DNA of 64,000 bases from Siphonodentalium dalli (taxonomy: Eukaryota > Mollusca > Scaphopoda > Gadilida > Siphonodentaliidae): positions 50,700,760 through 50,764,759 of the forward strand of contig CP136069.1 of the NCBI GenBank assembly GCA_032622095.1. Direction: 5' to 3'. This document shows positions 34,340 to 45,544 of the stretch, piece by piece. Below the pieces are notes generated by a model. The model did not search any database and had not been told where the DNA came from. It saw only the letters and a program-made list of their open reading frames with translations. The position numbers and the translations under genes are program-made. Within the stretch, counting starts at the first letter, position 1. The number at the start of each line of letters is the position of its first letter.

Positions 34340-34768
34340 AGAGGCTGAATTTAGTGACTCTACCCAGGTAATCCTGCACAGCAGGCTAGCATCACTAAAT
34401 TCACACTCGGGGACATTCTACTTTGGCCTCATCTTCTCTGGAAAGTATCTTAATTATCAAATTAACACGTTTTTAGTTTCTTTAGAAACTCCTTCACAAA
34501 GATTTTCTTTTTTAGTTTAGTTTCTCTGTATCCCCAAATTGGCAGACAACACATTGCATAATTGAGGTGCCCAATGGGTGCTCATAAAAATTTTCACTAT
34601 CTGGGAACTTAAATCTGAGTCTAGGTCTCCCATAGCAGATGAGGCCATGCAGAATGAGGTCCCAAGAGGATGAATATGGTGACGCTAGACCACTGTGTGG
34701 GTTAACATCACAAAATTCACCGTATGGGGACCTCATTCTGCAAATGTCCAGCACCATATTCTCAGGCT
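34340..34768. mobile_element. F1 MITE, long form, left end degraded
   Basis: Recognisable inner palindrome tips, the internal GGCAGACAACACATTGCATA segment, and right end CAAATGTCCAGCACCATATT-CTCAGGCTTT. Confidence 0.8.
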
Positions 34769-34913
34769 TTGCTATAGCACCTATCAAGTGCATGCAATGA
34801 ACTACTTTATGGAAAAAGAGAGAAACAATGTTTCATACTCAACGGAATTTATTTCAACTAAAAGACCAATGAATGTACGATTTGACAATATTAGCTTTCA
34901 GTTTATATGCAAG

Positions 34914-35220
34914 TCTTGGCATAGTGTGTCTGTCATTTGCAGAATGAGGTCCCCCAAAGGGTGAATTTAGTTACACTACCCTGCACAGCATCACCACATT
35001 CACCCTCTGGGAACATCATTCTGCTGAACAGAAGGGAAATAGTAACTAAAACAATGTTGAGTTGAGACTATATATAGATACTTCCGAGAAGATGAGGCCT
35101 AAGCAGAATGAGGTCCCCAGAGGGTGAATTTAGCGATGCTAGCCCACTGTGTGGGGTAGCGTCACTAAATTCACCATCTGGGGACCTTATTCTGCAAATG
35201 ACAGGCACACTATATCAAGG
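34914..35220. mobile_element. F1 MITE
   Basis: CAAGTCTTGGCATAGTGTGT to GGCACACTATATCAAGGACT; two palindromes, short internal segment. Its edge is about 150 bp from the second SH3 exon. Confidence 0.85.
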
Positions 35221-35373
35221 ACTTTTTTATTTATAAGGATTCAATTAAAATTTAATATAAAGTAGACTTTTCTGTCTCTCAGGGACTTAGTATCGTATGA
35301 AATCAACTACTATAAGAAGTATATATGCATTAATTCGACATTAAAGTGATCTAAATCTTTAAAAAATACACAC

Positions 35374-35436
35374 CTTTAGCTTCACTTCATCGACAAGTTG
35401 TGATGGGAAGTAACCCTCTTCACCGTTCAGTTGACC
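35374..35436 (-). CDS. vav: vav exon: N-terminal SH3, last part
   Basis: 63 nt, phase 0 to 0, 21 codons: GQLNGEEGYFPSQLVDEVKL plus K. GYFPS..V is the SH3 signature closing the fold; after WWK of the previous exon it reads WWKGQLNGEEGYFP, an uninterrupted SH3. Acceptor TTTTTAG, donor AAG|GTGTGT. The next exon is one of two alternatives, both phase 0. Confidence 0.93.
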
Positions 35437-35486
35437 CTAAAAAATAATATAGTAATTTTATCACATCAATGAATAACCACAGTTTT

Positions 35487-35575
35487 TGTCCCAGTTAGGC
35501 CCACAGGGGGCAAGAATCTTTTATTATGGATAATTATCTAATTCTTTTTTTATAATTATCCATAATAAAAGATTC

Positions 35576-35619
<44 letters not shown>

Positions 35620-35632
35620 TGTGGTTAGGCTC
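35487..35632. repeat. Foldback with a run of about 40 C
   Basis: Left arm AGGCCCACAGGGGGCAAGAA continuing to ATGGATAATTAT, mirrored by ATAATTATCCATAATAAAAG and TTCCTGCCCCC. The right arm's C5 has expanded into an uninterrupted C run at 35577-35618. Confidence 0.85.
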
Positions 35633-35792
35633 TTAATCCTTCCAGGACTCGAGCCTCCTGAAATTTTGCGAAAACTCTGTGCCAATGCATTCTCTTATAT
35701 ATACGTGTCTCTCATAGGGAGCTGAACAATATATATATTGACCTTGTAAGCCAGTGCATTCTCTTATATATATATGCGAGGCTCCCTGGCGG
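35631..35792. mobile_element. F2 MITE, truncated
   Basis: CTTAATCCTTCCAGGACTCG, first hairpin partial, breaking off after GCGAGGCTCCCTGGCGG, where a fragment of the GGGCCTTTAA element (ends 35942) begins. Confidence 0.75.
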
Positions 35793-35942
35793 TACCTCAA
35801 CAAAAAACAATGTGTTCACAGTTTATTCGACCAGATAAGTTGATAATACAACGTCTTGAAGCTTCCTCTTTCAAAAGGTAAATAATATAGAATATGTTGT
35901 ATATAATGTGATCTGGAGATTCAAACATTAAGTGGGCCTTTA

Positions 35943-36941
35943 AAAACTAAATGAACCCCACAAAATAACAGAGGGATGGAGATCAGACAACTGAATTTTA
36001 TGCTATGTCTATGATGTAGGTTTATCCATACTAAAGCAACAATTCTGTAACACGTTAAAGATACATAATCCGAATTAATGCTAAAAAATTACTATTTTTA
36101 TAAAAAATATTTGATTTGAGTCAAGGAACCCACCCATCAAAGCTCAAAGTTATCAGATATTGATTTTTGAAATCTGTTATTTTTCATAACATTTGGCAGC
36201 CTTGCAAATATTTGACGAGCCGACCGACACAGGCCTCAGCCTAGGGGTTCAGAACAGGGAGACTTGAAGTCTCCCTCCAGGAAATTTAGGGAGACTTCAC
36301 GATAATCTGAAATATTAACTAAATTGATAACTTTAATTTTTTTTAAACTGTTGACTTTTAAAATCTGAAGAAATTAATTGTTGACTTCATAACTTTTAAT
36401 ATCTGAGACTGGATTATTATTATAAATTTTAATTTTTTGGAAATGGCTTTTGGCCACTGCTGTATTGTGGGTGTCCGTTAAAATAAACAATAAGGACTAA
36501 TTAATCAGTGAATCAGTGATGTCTGATGATAATCCGATTAAAGCAATAAACTTGACGAGTTTTATAGCTGTGTCACAATAGGTAGTGATTACTAGTAATG
36601 TGTTCTTAACAGAGACCAGTTGAGCTTATAATATACACCAGCAGGTTATTTAAATACCTGCATTGTAACAAAGTAGTCCTACATGCAATTAATTTGCAAC
36701 CGTTGACAGACGTATATACGAGCACGTGGCCTGAGCGATAGATTGACAACAATTGTAATTTGCAATTAACACATAGTTTTGACAGAAATTAATCATTTTA
36801 AATGAGTTTTGATAGTAATAGTTTATTATGTAGATCTTTGATTTAACTAAGAACATTAAATTAAGTACTTCCAATGCACATGCAAACCGCTGTGTTTAAT
36901 AGTAAGCAAGCACGTGTTCTTGTTTGTAAACATATAAATAA
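35943..36941. other. Intron, with a fragment of a foldback element
   Basis: 36054-36190 is a diverged arm of the AAAGGTACTCAATCC foldback. The remainder shows no gene or repeat I recognise. Confidence 0.5.
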
Positions 36942-37856
36942 CGAGAGGCCGATCACGATCGGCAGATGTTTAACCCATACCTTGGCGATAGCGATTAGCT
37001 ATAACTGATAATTGGTCAAAGATATGATCACAGTAATACATATATCAGTACCTAACTTAAAATCAAAAGGTCAAATAATTTGTCTTAAGAAGGGGTTAAA
37101 GTAATTGGGGTGGGGGAGGAGTCGTTTTAAATCTCATAACTCTGTCCCTATTCACACAAGGACCTCTCACTGTGAGATCCAATTGTTTAGCCATTAATAA
37201 ATTTGACAGATAGGATAAACAATTATCCAGCCAGCAGGTTGTTCATCTTTACCTTCATACAACCAAACCAACCCCTAGAGCTATGTAACATATGTCATCA
37301 CTCAATTAATAACAGATTTTGCTTGGAATGACATCTATTACAGGTATTCTCATACTCTGGATATTGGATGTTCACATGGCAATTTATTGATATCATTATA
37401 TTACATGCAACTATTGCAATAAAATCTTCACATTTTCAATACAGGACATCACACCTTATTAATGGAATATAACTAAAACAAATTAGTGTCAATGACAAAT
37501 TTTTTTTTTGAATTAAATAATTTTTTATTATTATAAAAGTTTTTTAATATTTGTTTATGTTAATTTGAGCGAGGAAATTCAATCTATAAAAATATGAAAA
37601 ATCCAAATTTCAAATTTAAAAAAAAAAAAAAGGGTCATAACTCCTTTAAAATAAATCGGATCAAACCCATATTCAAACTGTATTTTGGGATGAGAAACCT
37701 ATATACAAAATTCCGGTCAAATAGAAAATGTTAGAGTTATCGCATTATACCTAAAGTGTCTGACAGACAGACAGATATAGATGGACGGACAGACGAGTGG
37801 TCAATCCGGACATTGACTCTATGTGTACCATACTATGGTATAGGTACACATAAAAA
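36942..37856 (+). mobile_element. HINE-like element (GTTTACC family), 0.9 kb
   Basis: 5' CGAGAGGCCGATCACGATCG-GCAGATGTTTAACCCATACC; one core unit (GGGTCATAACTCCTTTAAAA); 3' hairpin GTGTACCATACTATGGTATA-GGTACAC then ATAAAAA. The 5' TGTTTAACCCATACC is mirrored in the 3' hairpin. Confidence 0.85.
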
Positions 37857-38429
37857 GTTTTATCTCATGCACAGTACAGGAAAAATACATCAATCCTGGT
37901 GTGCCCCTTTAATTTTTCAATTCACATATGTAATCAATTGAAATCAATGTCGAAAAAGCTTTCCATTAATATATAGATAAAACAAACTAGACCTACAGTA
38001 CTAAAAGTGTTATGAACAATTATTTTGTTCCCATAGACTGATACAGAGCTCTCAAGTTTTTAAAACTTTGAAAACCAAAGTTGTCTTCCCATGCAACCAA
38101 CAAAATTCCAATGGTAATGCTATTAAACAATGAAACCAGATTATGCCTTTAAGATGAAATTTAAATAACCATGCATATAAAATATAATAGTATAAACATT
38201 CCACCTATGATATGGCCAGAGATACTTATAGAGTATAAAGTATATCTGATACAGCCAACACATCTCCTAGCAGTTAATTAACTCAATACAAGAGAGAACA
38301 ACTTCATGGTATTGTAACAGGATACTATCTCTGTGTGAGAAGACAACTTCATAGCATCCTGAACCTGATGTATTAGATACTATCTAGACAGTGCCACCTG
38401 TGTATTTTTGATATATTTTAGCGATGAAT

Positions 38430-38979
38430 AAAATAATCAAAGGGCCATAACTCCAGTAAATAGTACCGGATCAAACCCATATTCGAACTCGATCTGTATT
38501 TTGAGTTGAGAAACTCACATACAAAATTTGGTTCCTATCAGTTGAAAAATTGTTGATTTATCGAAGCATTCATGAATTCTATGTCAAAGGGCCATAACTC
38601 CATTAAAAAATATCGAATCAAACCCATATTCGAACTCGATATGTATTTTGGGTTGAGCAACTCACATACCAAATTTGGTTATGGTCAGATAATTTCTTTT
38701 TGAGTTATGGCAGCATGCATAAATTCTAAGTTGAAAAAGGGCCATAACTCCGTAAAAAAAACTCGGATCAAACCCATATTCGAACTCGATCTGTATTTGG
38801 TGCTGAGAAATTCATATACAAAATTTGGTTCCGATCAGATAGAAAATATTTCAGTTATTGCACCATGCGTAAAGTGTGTGTCTGACGGACGGACGGACGG
38901 ACGGACGGACTAACGACGAGTGGTCAATCCGGGCAACGACACTATGTTTACCATACTATGGTATGGGTAAACATAAAAA
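38430..38979 (+). mobile_element. HINE-like element (GTTTACC family), 5' end not found
   Basis: Three tandem core units (GGGCCATAACTCC at about 38443, 38589 and 38740), GGAC microsatellite at 38886-38908, and 3' GTTTACCATACTATGGTATG-GGTAAAC then ATAAAAA. Confidence 0.8.
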
Positions 38980-39769
38980 TGTGCAATTCCAAAAAGTAAA
39001 AAAGTTGGATTGGGAAACGGAGTCCGACACAAACTACTTTTGTAAAATTGAAAATTCATAGATATGTTTTAGTTTAAATTCAAAGACAGTATTATTTGTT
39101 CACATTGGCTACTGCATGAGCGGTGGTGACCATGTATGGCTATACAATTTGCGGTTACAAAATGACCTGACGGAACAAAGCATCGACGTATATTGTAGAT
39201 CGATGAACAAAGTAATGTCTAAATTCCAGTCTCCTTAAAACTAACCAGTAGCTCATCATAAACTTCGTTGCTCAGCGCAATTTGCCATTTCCAAAAACAC
39301 CCAATCTGATTAGAATATGTGGATAGGGTACACCATGTATAATCGATAAATAAAATGCCTCGTTGGAACAGTTGAGACTATATATATTTTTTTTGAAAAA
39401 CGAGTCAAATTTTCACCAGTAAAATTACCGTAAATCCTAAGCTAGTTTTGTCAAATTTGGAAGGCGACTTCGTTTTCGCCTTGCGGACATCCAAGGGCGA
39501 CTTCGTCGGCCCGAGGGCGAGAATTTCACCCGAGTCGCCTCCTAGCGTGGGGCCTGGACCGATATACTCTTGATTGAGTTTAACAAAATGTTGATATATA
39601 ACACGTTTTGGAAAATTCTTACTAGTGTTGAGAGTGGTTAGCATTATATTTTGTTAATTAATCGATTCTGATAATTAAAGCGTCTTTTTTAGAAATGTTG
39701 TTGTTGTTGGAATCTGATGATATGGGGACTATCAAATTGGATTGTGTACCTTTAAACTAAATCACTAAC

Positions 39770-39888
39770 CTTCCACCATGGGTCAACCTGTGATAGCACT
39801 TCTATGACGTCACCAGTGACAAATTTTAGTGGTGGAAGAATTCCAGGACACGGCGTTCCGGTGTAATCACATTTAGCTTTGACTTTTA
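39770..39888 (-). CDS. vav: vav exon: N-terminal SH3, first part
   Basis: 119 nt, phase 1 to 0. It reads IKVKAKCDYTGTPCPG then ILPPLKFVTGDVIEVLSQ and ends DPWWK. The prolines in the RT loop (TPCPGILPP) match the unusual N-terminal SH3 of VAV (GTPPP...GPPL), which in VAV1 pairs with the GRB2 SH3 instead of acting as an ordinary polyproline binder. WW is the canonical SH3 ligand-groove tryptophan pair. Acceptor TTTTTTTAG, donor AAG|GTTAGT. Confidence 0.93.
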
Positions 39889-39959
39889 CTAAAAAAAACA
39901 AAAACAAATGATAATATGTAATATGAATCGTAAGTGACACGCAGTGGGGCAACAACGCA

Positions 39960-40230
39960 TGCTGTGCCTCAAATTTTATCGGCGACATAATGCTAAGAAT
40001 AATTTAAGTAAAATCATGCAGTGGTCCCGGCGGAGACGACATGACAGGACTTGTGTGGATTGTGTAATCTTGGTCATCTTGTCTGGATTCTGGCCCGCAA
40101 AATGACGTCAGAAACCGTGTCATGACGTCTTTGCTTGTTTTCATTAAGCTAACCAACGAAATTGGTCTAAATGAATCTAATAGGCCTAAAATCACATGGG
40201 AATTCTTATTAAGTTGTGAAGTATAGCTGA
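39960..40230. other. CpG-containing segment upstream of the N-SH3 exon
   Basis: Two TGACGTC-type CRE-like motifs (about 40099 and 40123) and an open minus-strand frame of 63 codons containing SPPGPLHDF. It could be low-copy intron, an alternative first exon or a promoter; nothing here decides. Confidence 0.3.
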
Positions 40231-40418
40231 TTTAATTTTCATCGCGATGGTCCATTTTCGAATCCCTGCTTTGGCAATTGCCACATAGTTGCTACCTGGA
40301 AGTCATGTGACATATTCTCCAAAATCCATACATGCAATCTTTGAAAAATCACTGATGGATATAAAAAAAAAATTATATGACATCTTTCACCTGCACCTAA
40401 GGTATAAACAACCATATA

Positions 40419-40640
40419 CAGTAATGCCCAAAGTAATTAACCACAGCAGAATTATGGGTAATTTTTCAGGATTTAGTCGGAAATATGGCTTGTTGCCACT
40501 CATCGGAAAGCTCTCACCGAGAGCTTTCCGATACCGAGAGCTTTCCGATGAATGGCAACAAGCCATATTTCCGACTAAATCCTGAAAAATAACCCATAAT
40601 TCTGCTGTGGTTAAGTGGTCAATTACTTTGGGCATTACTG
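40419..40640. mobile_element. F4 foldback MITE
   Basis: CAGTAATGCCCAAAGTAATT to AATTACTTTGGGCATTACTG; the centre has a duplicated GAGAGCTTTCCGAT tip. Confidence 0.93.
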
Positions 40641-40748
40641 TTCGCTGCAGGCGCACTGGTGGTTGCTATAAAACCTGTCACAGAATATCAACAAAAGCTA
40701 ACCTATTATTAAGTCTCCATTGTGGGAATAGACACAGATATCAACCCA

Positions 40749-41385
40749 AAGCCTTGAAATAGAGTTTGTCATTTGCAGAATGAGGTCCACAAAGGGTGAA
40801 TTTAGTGATGCTACACAGCAGTGGGCTAGAATCACTAATTTATTCACCCTCTCAGTCTGTGGACCTCTTTCAGCTTGGCCTCATCTTCTGGGAAATATCT
40901 ATAGTCTCAAATTAACATTGTTTTTAGTTAATTTTTCACTTCTGTTCAGTTTCTATATCCTCTAATTTGCAGAAGAAAAAAAATGCATAATCGAGGTGAC
41001 CAAAATCAACTAGCAAACTTCAATCTGATCCCAGGTCTCATTCTGTGTTTAGGTCTCATCTTCTCTCGAAAGTTATTTATTATCAAATTTCTATAGAAAC
41101 TTCTTCACATAGATTCTATTTCTTTTTTAGTTCAGTTTCTCTATATGCCCCAATTGGCAGAGGACATATTGCATAATCGAGGTTCCCAATGGATGAACAA
41201 CACAATAGTTACAATTTGGGAACTTTTATCTGAGTCTACGTCTCCCATAGCAGTTTAGGCCATGCAGAATGAGGTCCCCAGAGGGTGAATTTGGTGATGC
41301 TAGCCCACTATGCGGGATAGCTTCACTAAATTCACCCTCTCGGGACCTCATTCTGCAAATGACAGGCACAACATTTCAAGGTTTG
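40749..41385. mobile_element. F1 MITE, long form with duplicated interior
   Basis: AAAGCCTTGAAATAGAGTTT to ACAACATTTCAAGGTTTG. The interior holds both variants of the internal segment (GCAGAAG... and GGCAGAGGACATATTGCATA), making it the longest F1. Confidence 0.85.
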
Positions 41386-41570
41386 ATTAACCCATTATTC
41401 ATGCAATGATTCTCTCAGATGCGCACAAAATATTGATGTCCAAAGTAGATATTTTCATAAACATATCCAAATTGAAATGTCATTCTTATTAATATAAAAA
41501 TTAATTGGAACAATCATATCCATATGTTTATTAGCAAGAAATTCAGCCTGAGTAGAAGAATCACGGCGAG

Positions 41571-42090
41571 ATGTTCGAAGCTTGTGTAGTATACACATGT
41601 GTATCCAGGGGATATACACACGCATTAAGATGTTCGAAGATTGTGTATTAAATTTATGTGTATCGAGAGGATATACATGTGGCGAGATGTACAAAGCTTG
41701 TGTATTAAACACATGTGTATCCAGGGGATATACACACAGCAAGATGTTCGAAGCTTGTGTATTATAAACATGTGTATCCAGGGGATATACACACGCAGTG
41801 AGATGTTCGAAGCTTGTGTATTAAACACATGTGTATCGAGGGGATATACATGTGGCGAGATGTACAAAGCTTGGCTATTAAACACATGTGTATCCAGGGG
41901 ATATACACGCAGCGAGATGTGCAAAGCTTGTGTATTAAACACACATGTGTATCCAGGGGATATACATGCGGCGAGAAGTACGAAGCTTGTGTATTAAACA
42001 CATGTGTATCCAGGGGATATACACACAGCAAGATGTTCGAAGCTTGTGTATTATACACACGTGTATCCAGTGGGATACACACATGCACAA
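41571..42090. repeat. 56-60-bp satellite-like array, nine units
   Basis: Units GATGTTCGAAGCTTGTGTAT then TAAACACATGTGTATCCAGG and GGATATACAC. Starts at about 41571, 41630, 41687, 41743, 41803, 41860, 41917, 41976 and 42033. Overlapping open frames on both strands are a by-product of the repeat. Inverted fragments lie at 42555-42585 and 61875-61935. Confidence 0.95.
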
Positions 42091-42787
42091 GTTGTTTGTC
42101 TTTTGTAATGACAAGACATTGTCGGTGTATCCTCATGCTGCATTTATAGGCGATCGGTCATCCGTACCAGTTGATAACACAATCATCATCTTACTACGCG
42201 GGACTGCATGCCGTGACTGTGATTAGAATACAGGGGCATTTTCGCTGACAGTATGTGAGGTATATGTAACAACAGCAGAAATAAAAATAACATTCAAAAC
42301 CAAAACAAAAGAGAGCCTATTTCCGCTATTGACCAACCTTCATGGCATTCAACCCAACATGCAGCAACATCGCGAGTCGGCAATATAAACCCCTAATATC
42401 AAAACCAATCTAACACCCGAGGTTAGCAAATGTTGATCCTATCAACAATCACACCATACCATGCAATGGGAGGCATTGGATACACGCACAATGGCACATT
42501 ACACAGTCAATACTTTGCGTGTGCATTGCTTGAGTACATGTCATGGATACACGCTGGCGTATAATACACAAGCTTCATACATCTCGCCGAAAATGTTTTG
42601 AGTAGTTCAGACATTGTACTTTCTAAATTATACATGATGGTTGGATATATTGGCAATAATTATTGATGCTTAAATTATTGATGGTTAAATCACTGAAATA
42701 AGCATACAATATGCCTACAAGGAAATAAGGCCCACCCATATAACCAAGTAAAATGTAAATGAAAAAAAAATGAAAATGGGTGCTTAC
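42091..42787. other. Intron next to the satellite array
   Basis: Contains GATACACGC...ATAATACACAAGCTTCATAC and CATCTCGCCG (42545-42590), an inverted scrap of the neighbouring array; otherwise nothing recognised. Confidence 0.5.
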
Positions 42788-42811
42788 TTATTCTAGGTGG
42801 AATGGCTGGAG
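42788..42811 (-). CDS. vav: vav micro-exon: proline-rich linker
   Basis: 24 nt, phase 1 to 1, encoding A-P-A-I-P-P-R-I plus flanking bases. Borders are ATTTCAG|CT and ATAA|GTAAGC. It links the C1 remnant to the first SH3 in frame; PxxPPR resembles an SH3 ligand. It rests on phase, splice consensus and plausibility of the product rather than strong sequence similarity. Skipping it keeps the frame, so it could be optional. An additional exon carrying the rest of the C1 domain would have to lie between here and 44140; I could not find one. Confidence 0.6.
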   Translation of the reverse strand, partial: LQPFHLE

Positions 42812-44139
42812 CTGAAATTATAGAAAATATGTCAGTTGAAATAAATTTCAGAGATTATCATGTCAGTATCATTATTGGAAATATGCGAATGTATCCAATG
42901 GATAATACAAAAAGTGTAACAGCTGTATTGGATGATTTCACCACCAGCTTTAGGGGCGGGGCATAGCTGTTGCTAGGAGACAGTCTTCTGCTCAAATACA
43001 ATGAATTGATGAGATAGGGAGGGCTTTATTTTTAAATGTTTATATGCACATCGTAAGCATGGATAATGATAGCTTGTGCTACTAGTATACCTGTATGACA
43101 TAGGATTACCAAGTTATTGTTGTCTATAAATTGACACCTCTCCATTATAACATGTGATCCTATATTTCCTCCAGCGCCTTTCAATTGTTCTGGTGTTATA
43201 ATTAGTACAGCAGACTATGATGATCAGCTAATCATTTTCATCAATGTTGTCATCTACTTAATGTTCTATGTCACTATCTGTATACGTGATAGTCACTCTA
43301 CCAATCACAGAGATATGGTAGGAGTTCAATGATGTTGCAATTAATGCTCAATCGTATGGACATGTTGGTAAAAAACAATTTAAATTCTTTCTTTTTAAAA
43401 ACTTTTTTTTGTCATATTGAAATATCAAAAATTTAAATAAAACACCCGAATGTGGGCCATATATTACAATGTGGCGGTGTCTGAGACTCAAATAATATCT
43501 TTTATTTGGCCTTAATTGCTCTTGATAGTGCTCTTTTCAGTGTCTATATGAAAATTATAGCCAAATGGCCCATTTTTCAACGTATGATTATGAAACATAT
43601 GGACACCAACCAGAATCTTGAGGCGTTTTCCCTATACATTCTTTATGAACACTTTTCTTGTTATCTGTAAGAGAAATATACAATAAATTAAATATGTGAA
43701 TTCATGTAACCCAGAAATGGTATACACATAGGCTCCTCAAATCAATTTGTATCACTAAGCCTGAACAGGAAGGACTCCTAATTCATTTTATTTTAATAAA
43801 TCATCATGGACATACAATAATAAAATAATAATTGATCCATTTATTACACACATTCTACATTTACTCCGTTCCAATGCGTGGGACAAATTATAACCCTGAT
43901 GAGCCTGAACATCCAGTAACAATCTGCTGCTCCCTGGGGACAGGAGGAGGTACAGCCACAATGTGAGAGGTCTCCGTGGGAGCTCATTGTGCTTAAATTG
44001 GGAGACATGAAAGTTCTAGATTACGAATGTCGACTTGTGGTATAAAGTAATGTATAAAGTGCCCATTCGGAAGACAGAAGGGTGAAGTAGAACACAGGGG
44101 CTGGATTTTAAGACTATTGATTTTTGTTGCACATCATAC
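42812..44139. other. Intron where the missing half of the C1 domain would be expected
   Basis: I looked on the minus strand for a C-x2-C-x4-H-x2-C coding stretch and saw none. A cysteine-bearing open segment near 43921-43990 lacks the spacing. Confidence 0.45.
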
Positions 44140-44171
44140 CTGGAGATATATATCCTTGGAAGAAGACACCC
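44140..44171 (-). CDS. vav: vav micro-exon: middle of C1 domain
   Basis: 32 nt, phase 2 to 1. Joined to the previous exon it completes R and gives GVFFQGYISP, matching the VAV motif RGTFYQGY. In other VAVs the next residues are C-x2-C-x4-H-x2-C, but here the exon ends at a strong donor (CCAG|GTATGA) before any of these ligands. Read-through would hit TAG after about eight more codons. Acceptor TTGTTGCAG. Confidence 0.78.
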
Positions 44172-44631
44172 CTGCAACAAAAGAAATCGAGGAAATCTTT
44201 TAAATATTTTGCCATTTAATTTAATGAGTATAATATTAAAATAATATTTATGCATTTATTTATTTATTTTACTATTTCATAATAAGGCCATTAAAAATAA
44301 ATACCTGTGACCTCAGGCAATTACATATATAGAAATTTAATGAGGAATGGAGGATTATTTTAATATTTTCCAAGAATAATAGAAAAGAATGCATTTATGT
44401 GTAAATTTATGCTAAAAAATTCTACAAGTTTCCGTGTATGTATAGAATACATCCCCAAAAGACTTTTGATCATTATGGCATTAAAGTTCTTAATTGGAAT
44501 ATCAAAATAATGAGTATAATTTTTTATTAAATGACATAGATCTGTATATAATTATTGGTCAAAACCCTGATTCAAACTTTACAAGTGTAATTTATTCAAG
44601 TATTAAATCCAATTTACAAAGTTTTTATCTA

Positions 44632-44898
44632 GTAACACTTTCATGACGGGAGCTGCACTGGTGCAGCAATAAATATCTTTTGGCAATGCATTCTCTTATA
44701 TATGCGAGTCTCCCATAGGGAGCCTCGCATCTATAAGAGAATGAATGCACTGGCTTACATGGTCAACGTAGATATTGTTAGGCCAAAGTATTCTCTTATA
44801 TATGCGAGGCTCCCTATGAGAGACTCGCATATATAAGACAATGCATTGGCACAAGGATTTCGCAAAATTTCAGGAAGCTCCAGTCATGGAAGGGTTAA
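44632..44898. mobile_element. F2 piggyBac-type MITE
   Basis: TAACACTTTCATGACGGGAG to GTCATGGAAGGGTTAA; two hairpins with CTCCC/GGGAG tips. Ends about 55 bp from the C1 exon donor. Confidence 0.9.
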
Positions 44899-44952
44899 TC
44901 AAACAATGATAACAAAAGTTGTGATAAACAAATGTTAAATAATAGTACCTAC

Positions 44953-45042
44953 CTCAATAGTTTACCACAAATATCACATTCTTTGGGTTTGTCAAATGTG
45001 TGCATCGTGTAGCCACCACCGACAGACGGGGATGTGTTATCT
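44953..45042 (-). CDS. vav: vav exon: first half of a degenerate C1 zinc finger
   Basis: 90 nt, phase 2 to 2. It reads ...GGGYTMHTFDKPKECDICGKLLR. TFDK followed by C-x2-C and LLRG is the start of the VAV C1 domain (vertebrate form QMYTFDK...C-x2-C...LRG), which in family members stabilises the DH-PH catalytic core rather than binding diacylglycerol. The residue aligned with the first zinc-ligand histidine is glycine; a histidine sits four residues later, at a position that is normally aromatic. Acceptor TTTTCAG|A, donor GAG|GTAGGT. Confidence 0.9.
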
Positions 45043-45352
45043 CTGAAAATCAGACAGCAAAAATCAGAACATTTTATTTGTTACAATATGACTACTTGTC
45101 GATAGTTATTTACTTGATTTACATTGTGTTGTTTTAACCATTTTTTACTAAAAAGATTCTCCCATTCAGTTATAAAAGTATACATTGGAAGGGTCTATTA
45201 TTCATCTTGAGGGGTATTCATGTAATAAGAGCAGACGAAAGACAGAAAATCAGATAATAAAAGACCAGAATGATTCACATTCATTGGTGGGAATGTTCAT
45301 ATAATAAGTTTAACAAACGACTTATGCTATTAATATAGCAGAAATTCAAGAT

Positions 45353-45520
45353 GCTAATATACCACTAACTCACTATGCTAATATACCAGTAACTCACAAT
45401 GCTAATATCACAGAAACTCACAATGCTAATATACCACTAACTCACAATGCTAATATACCAGTGACTCACAATGCTATCATACCAGTAACTCACAATGCTA
45501 ATATACCAGTAACTCACAAT
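45353..45520. repeat. 24-bp tandem array, seven units, same unit as at the PH-exon donor
   Basis: Seven consecutive 24-bp units (for example GCTAATATACCAGTAACTCA-CAAT) inside the PH/C1 intron, about 1.7 kb from the matching units at 47176-47223. Most keep the minus-strand GTGAGTTA donor sequence. The 1.65 kb in between holds palindromic repeats, suggesting one array split by insertions. Confidence 0.93.
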
Positions 45521-45544
45521 CCATTATATAAATGTAAATGTCTG

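Noticed and set aside
41641-42149. Overlapping open frames of about 100-120 codons on both strands
   Set aside because: They run through the 56-60-bp array in several frames at once; the peptide repeats (CIQGIYT and the like) are by-products of the repeat.
43921-43990. Cysteine-containing minus-strand stretch as the missing half of the C1 domain
   Set aside because: It has C-x3-C and C-x5-C rather than C-x2-C-x4-H-x2-C, and no good splice borders.
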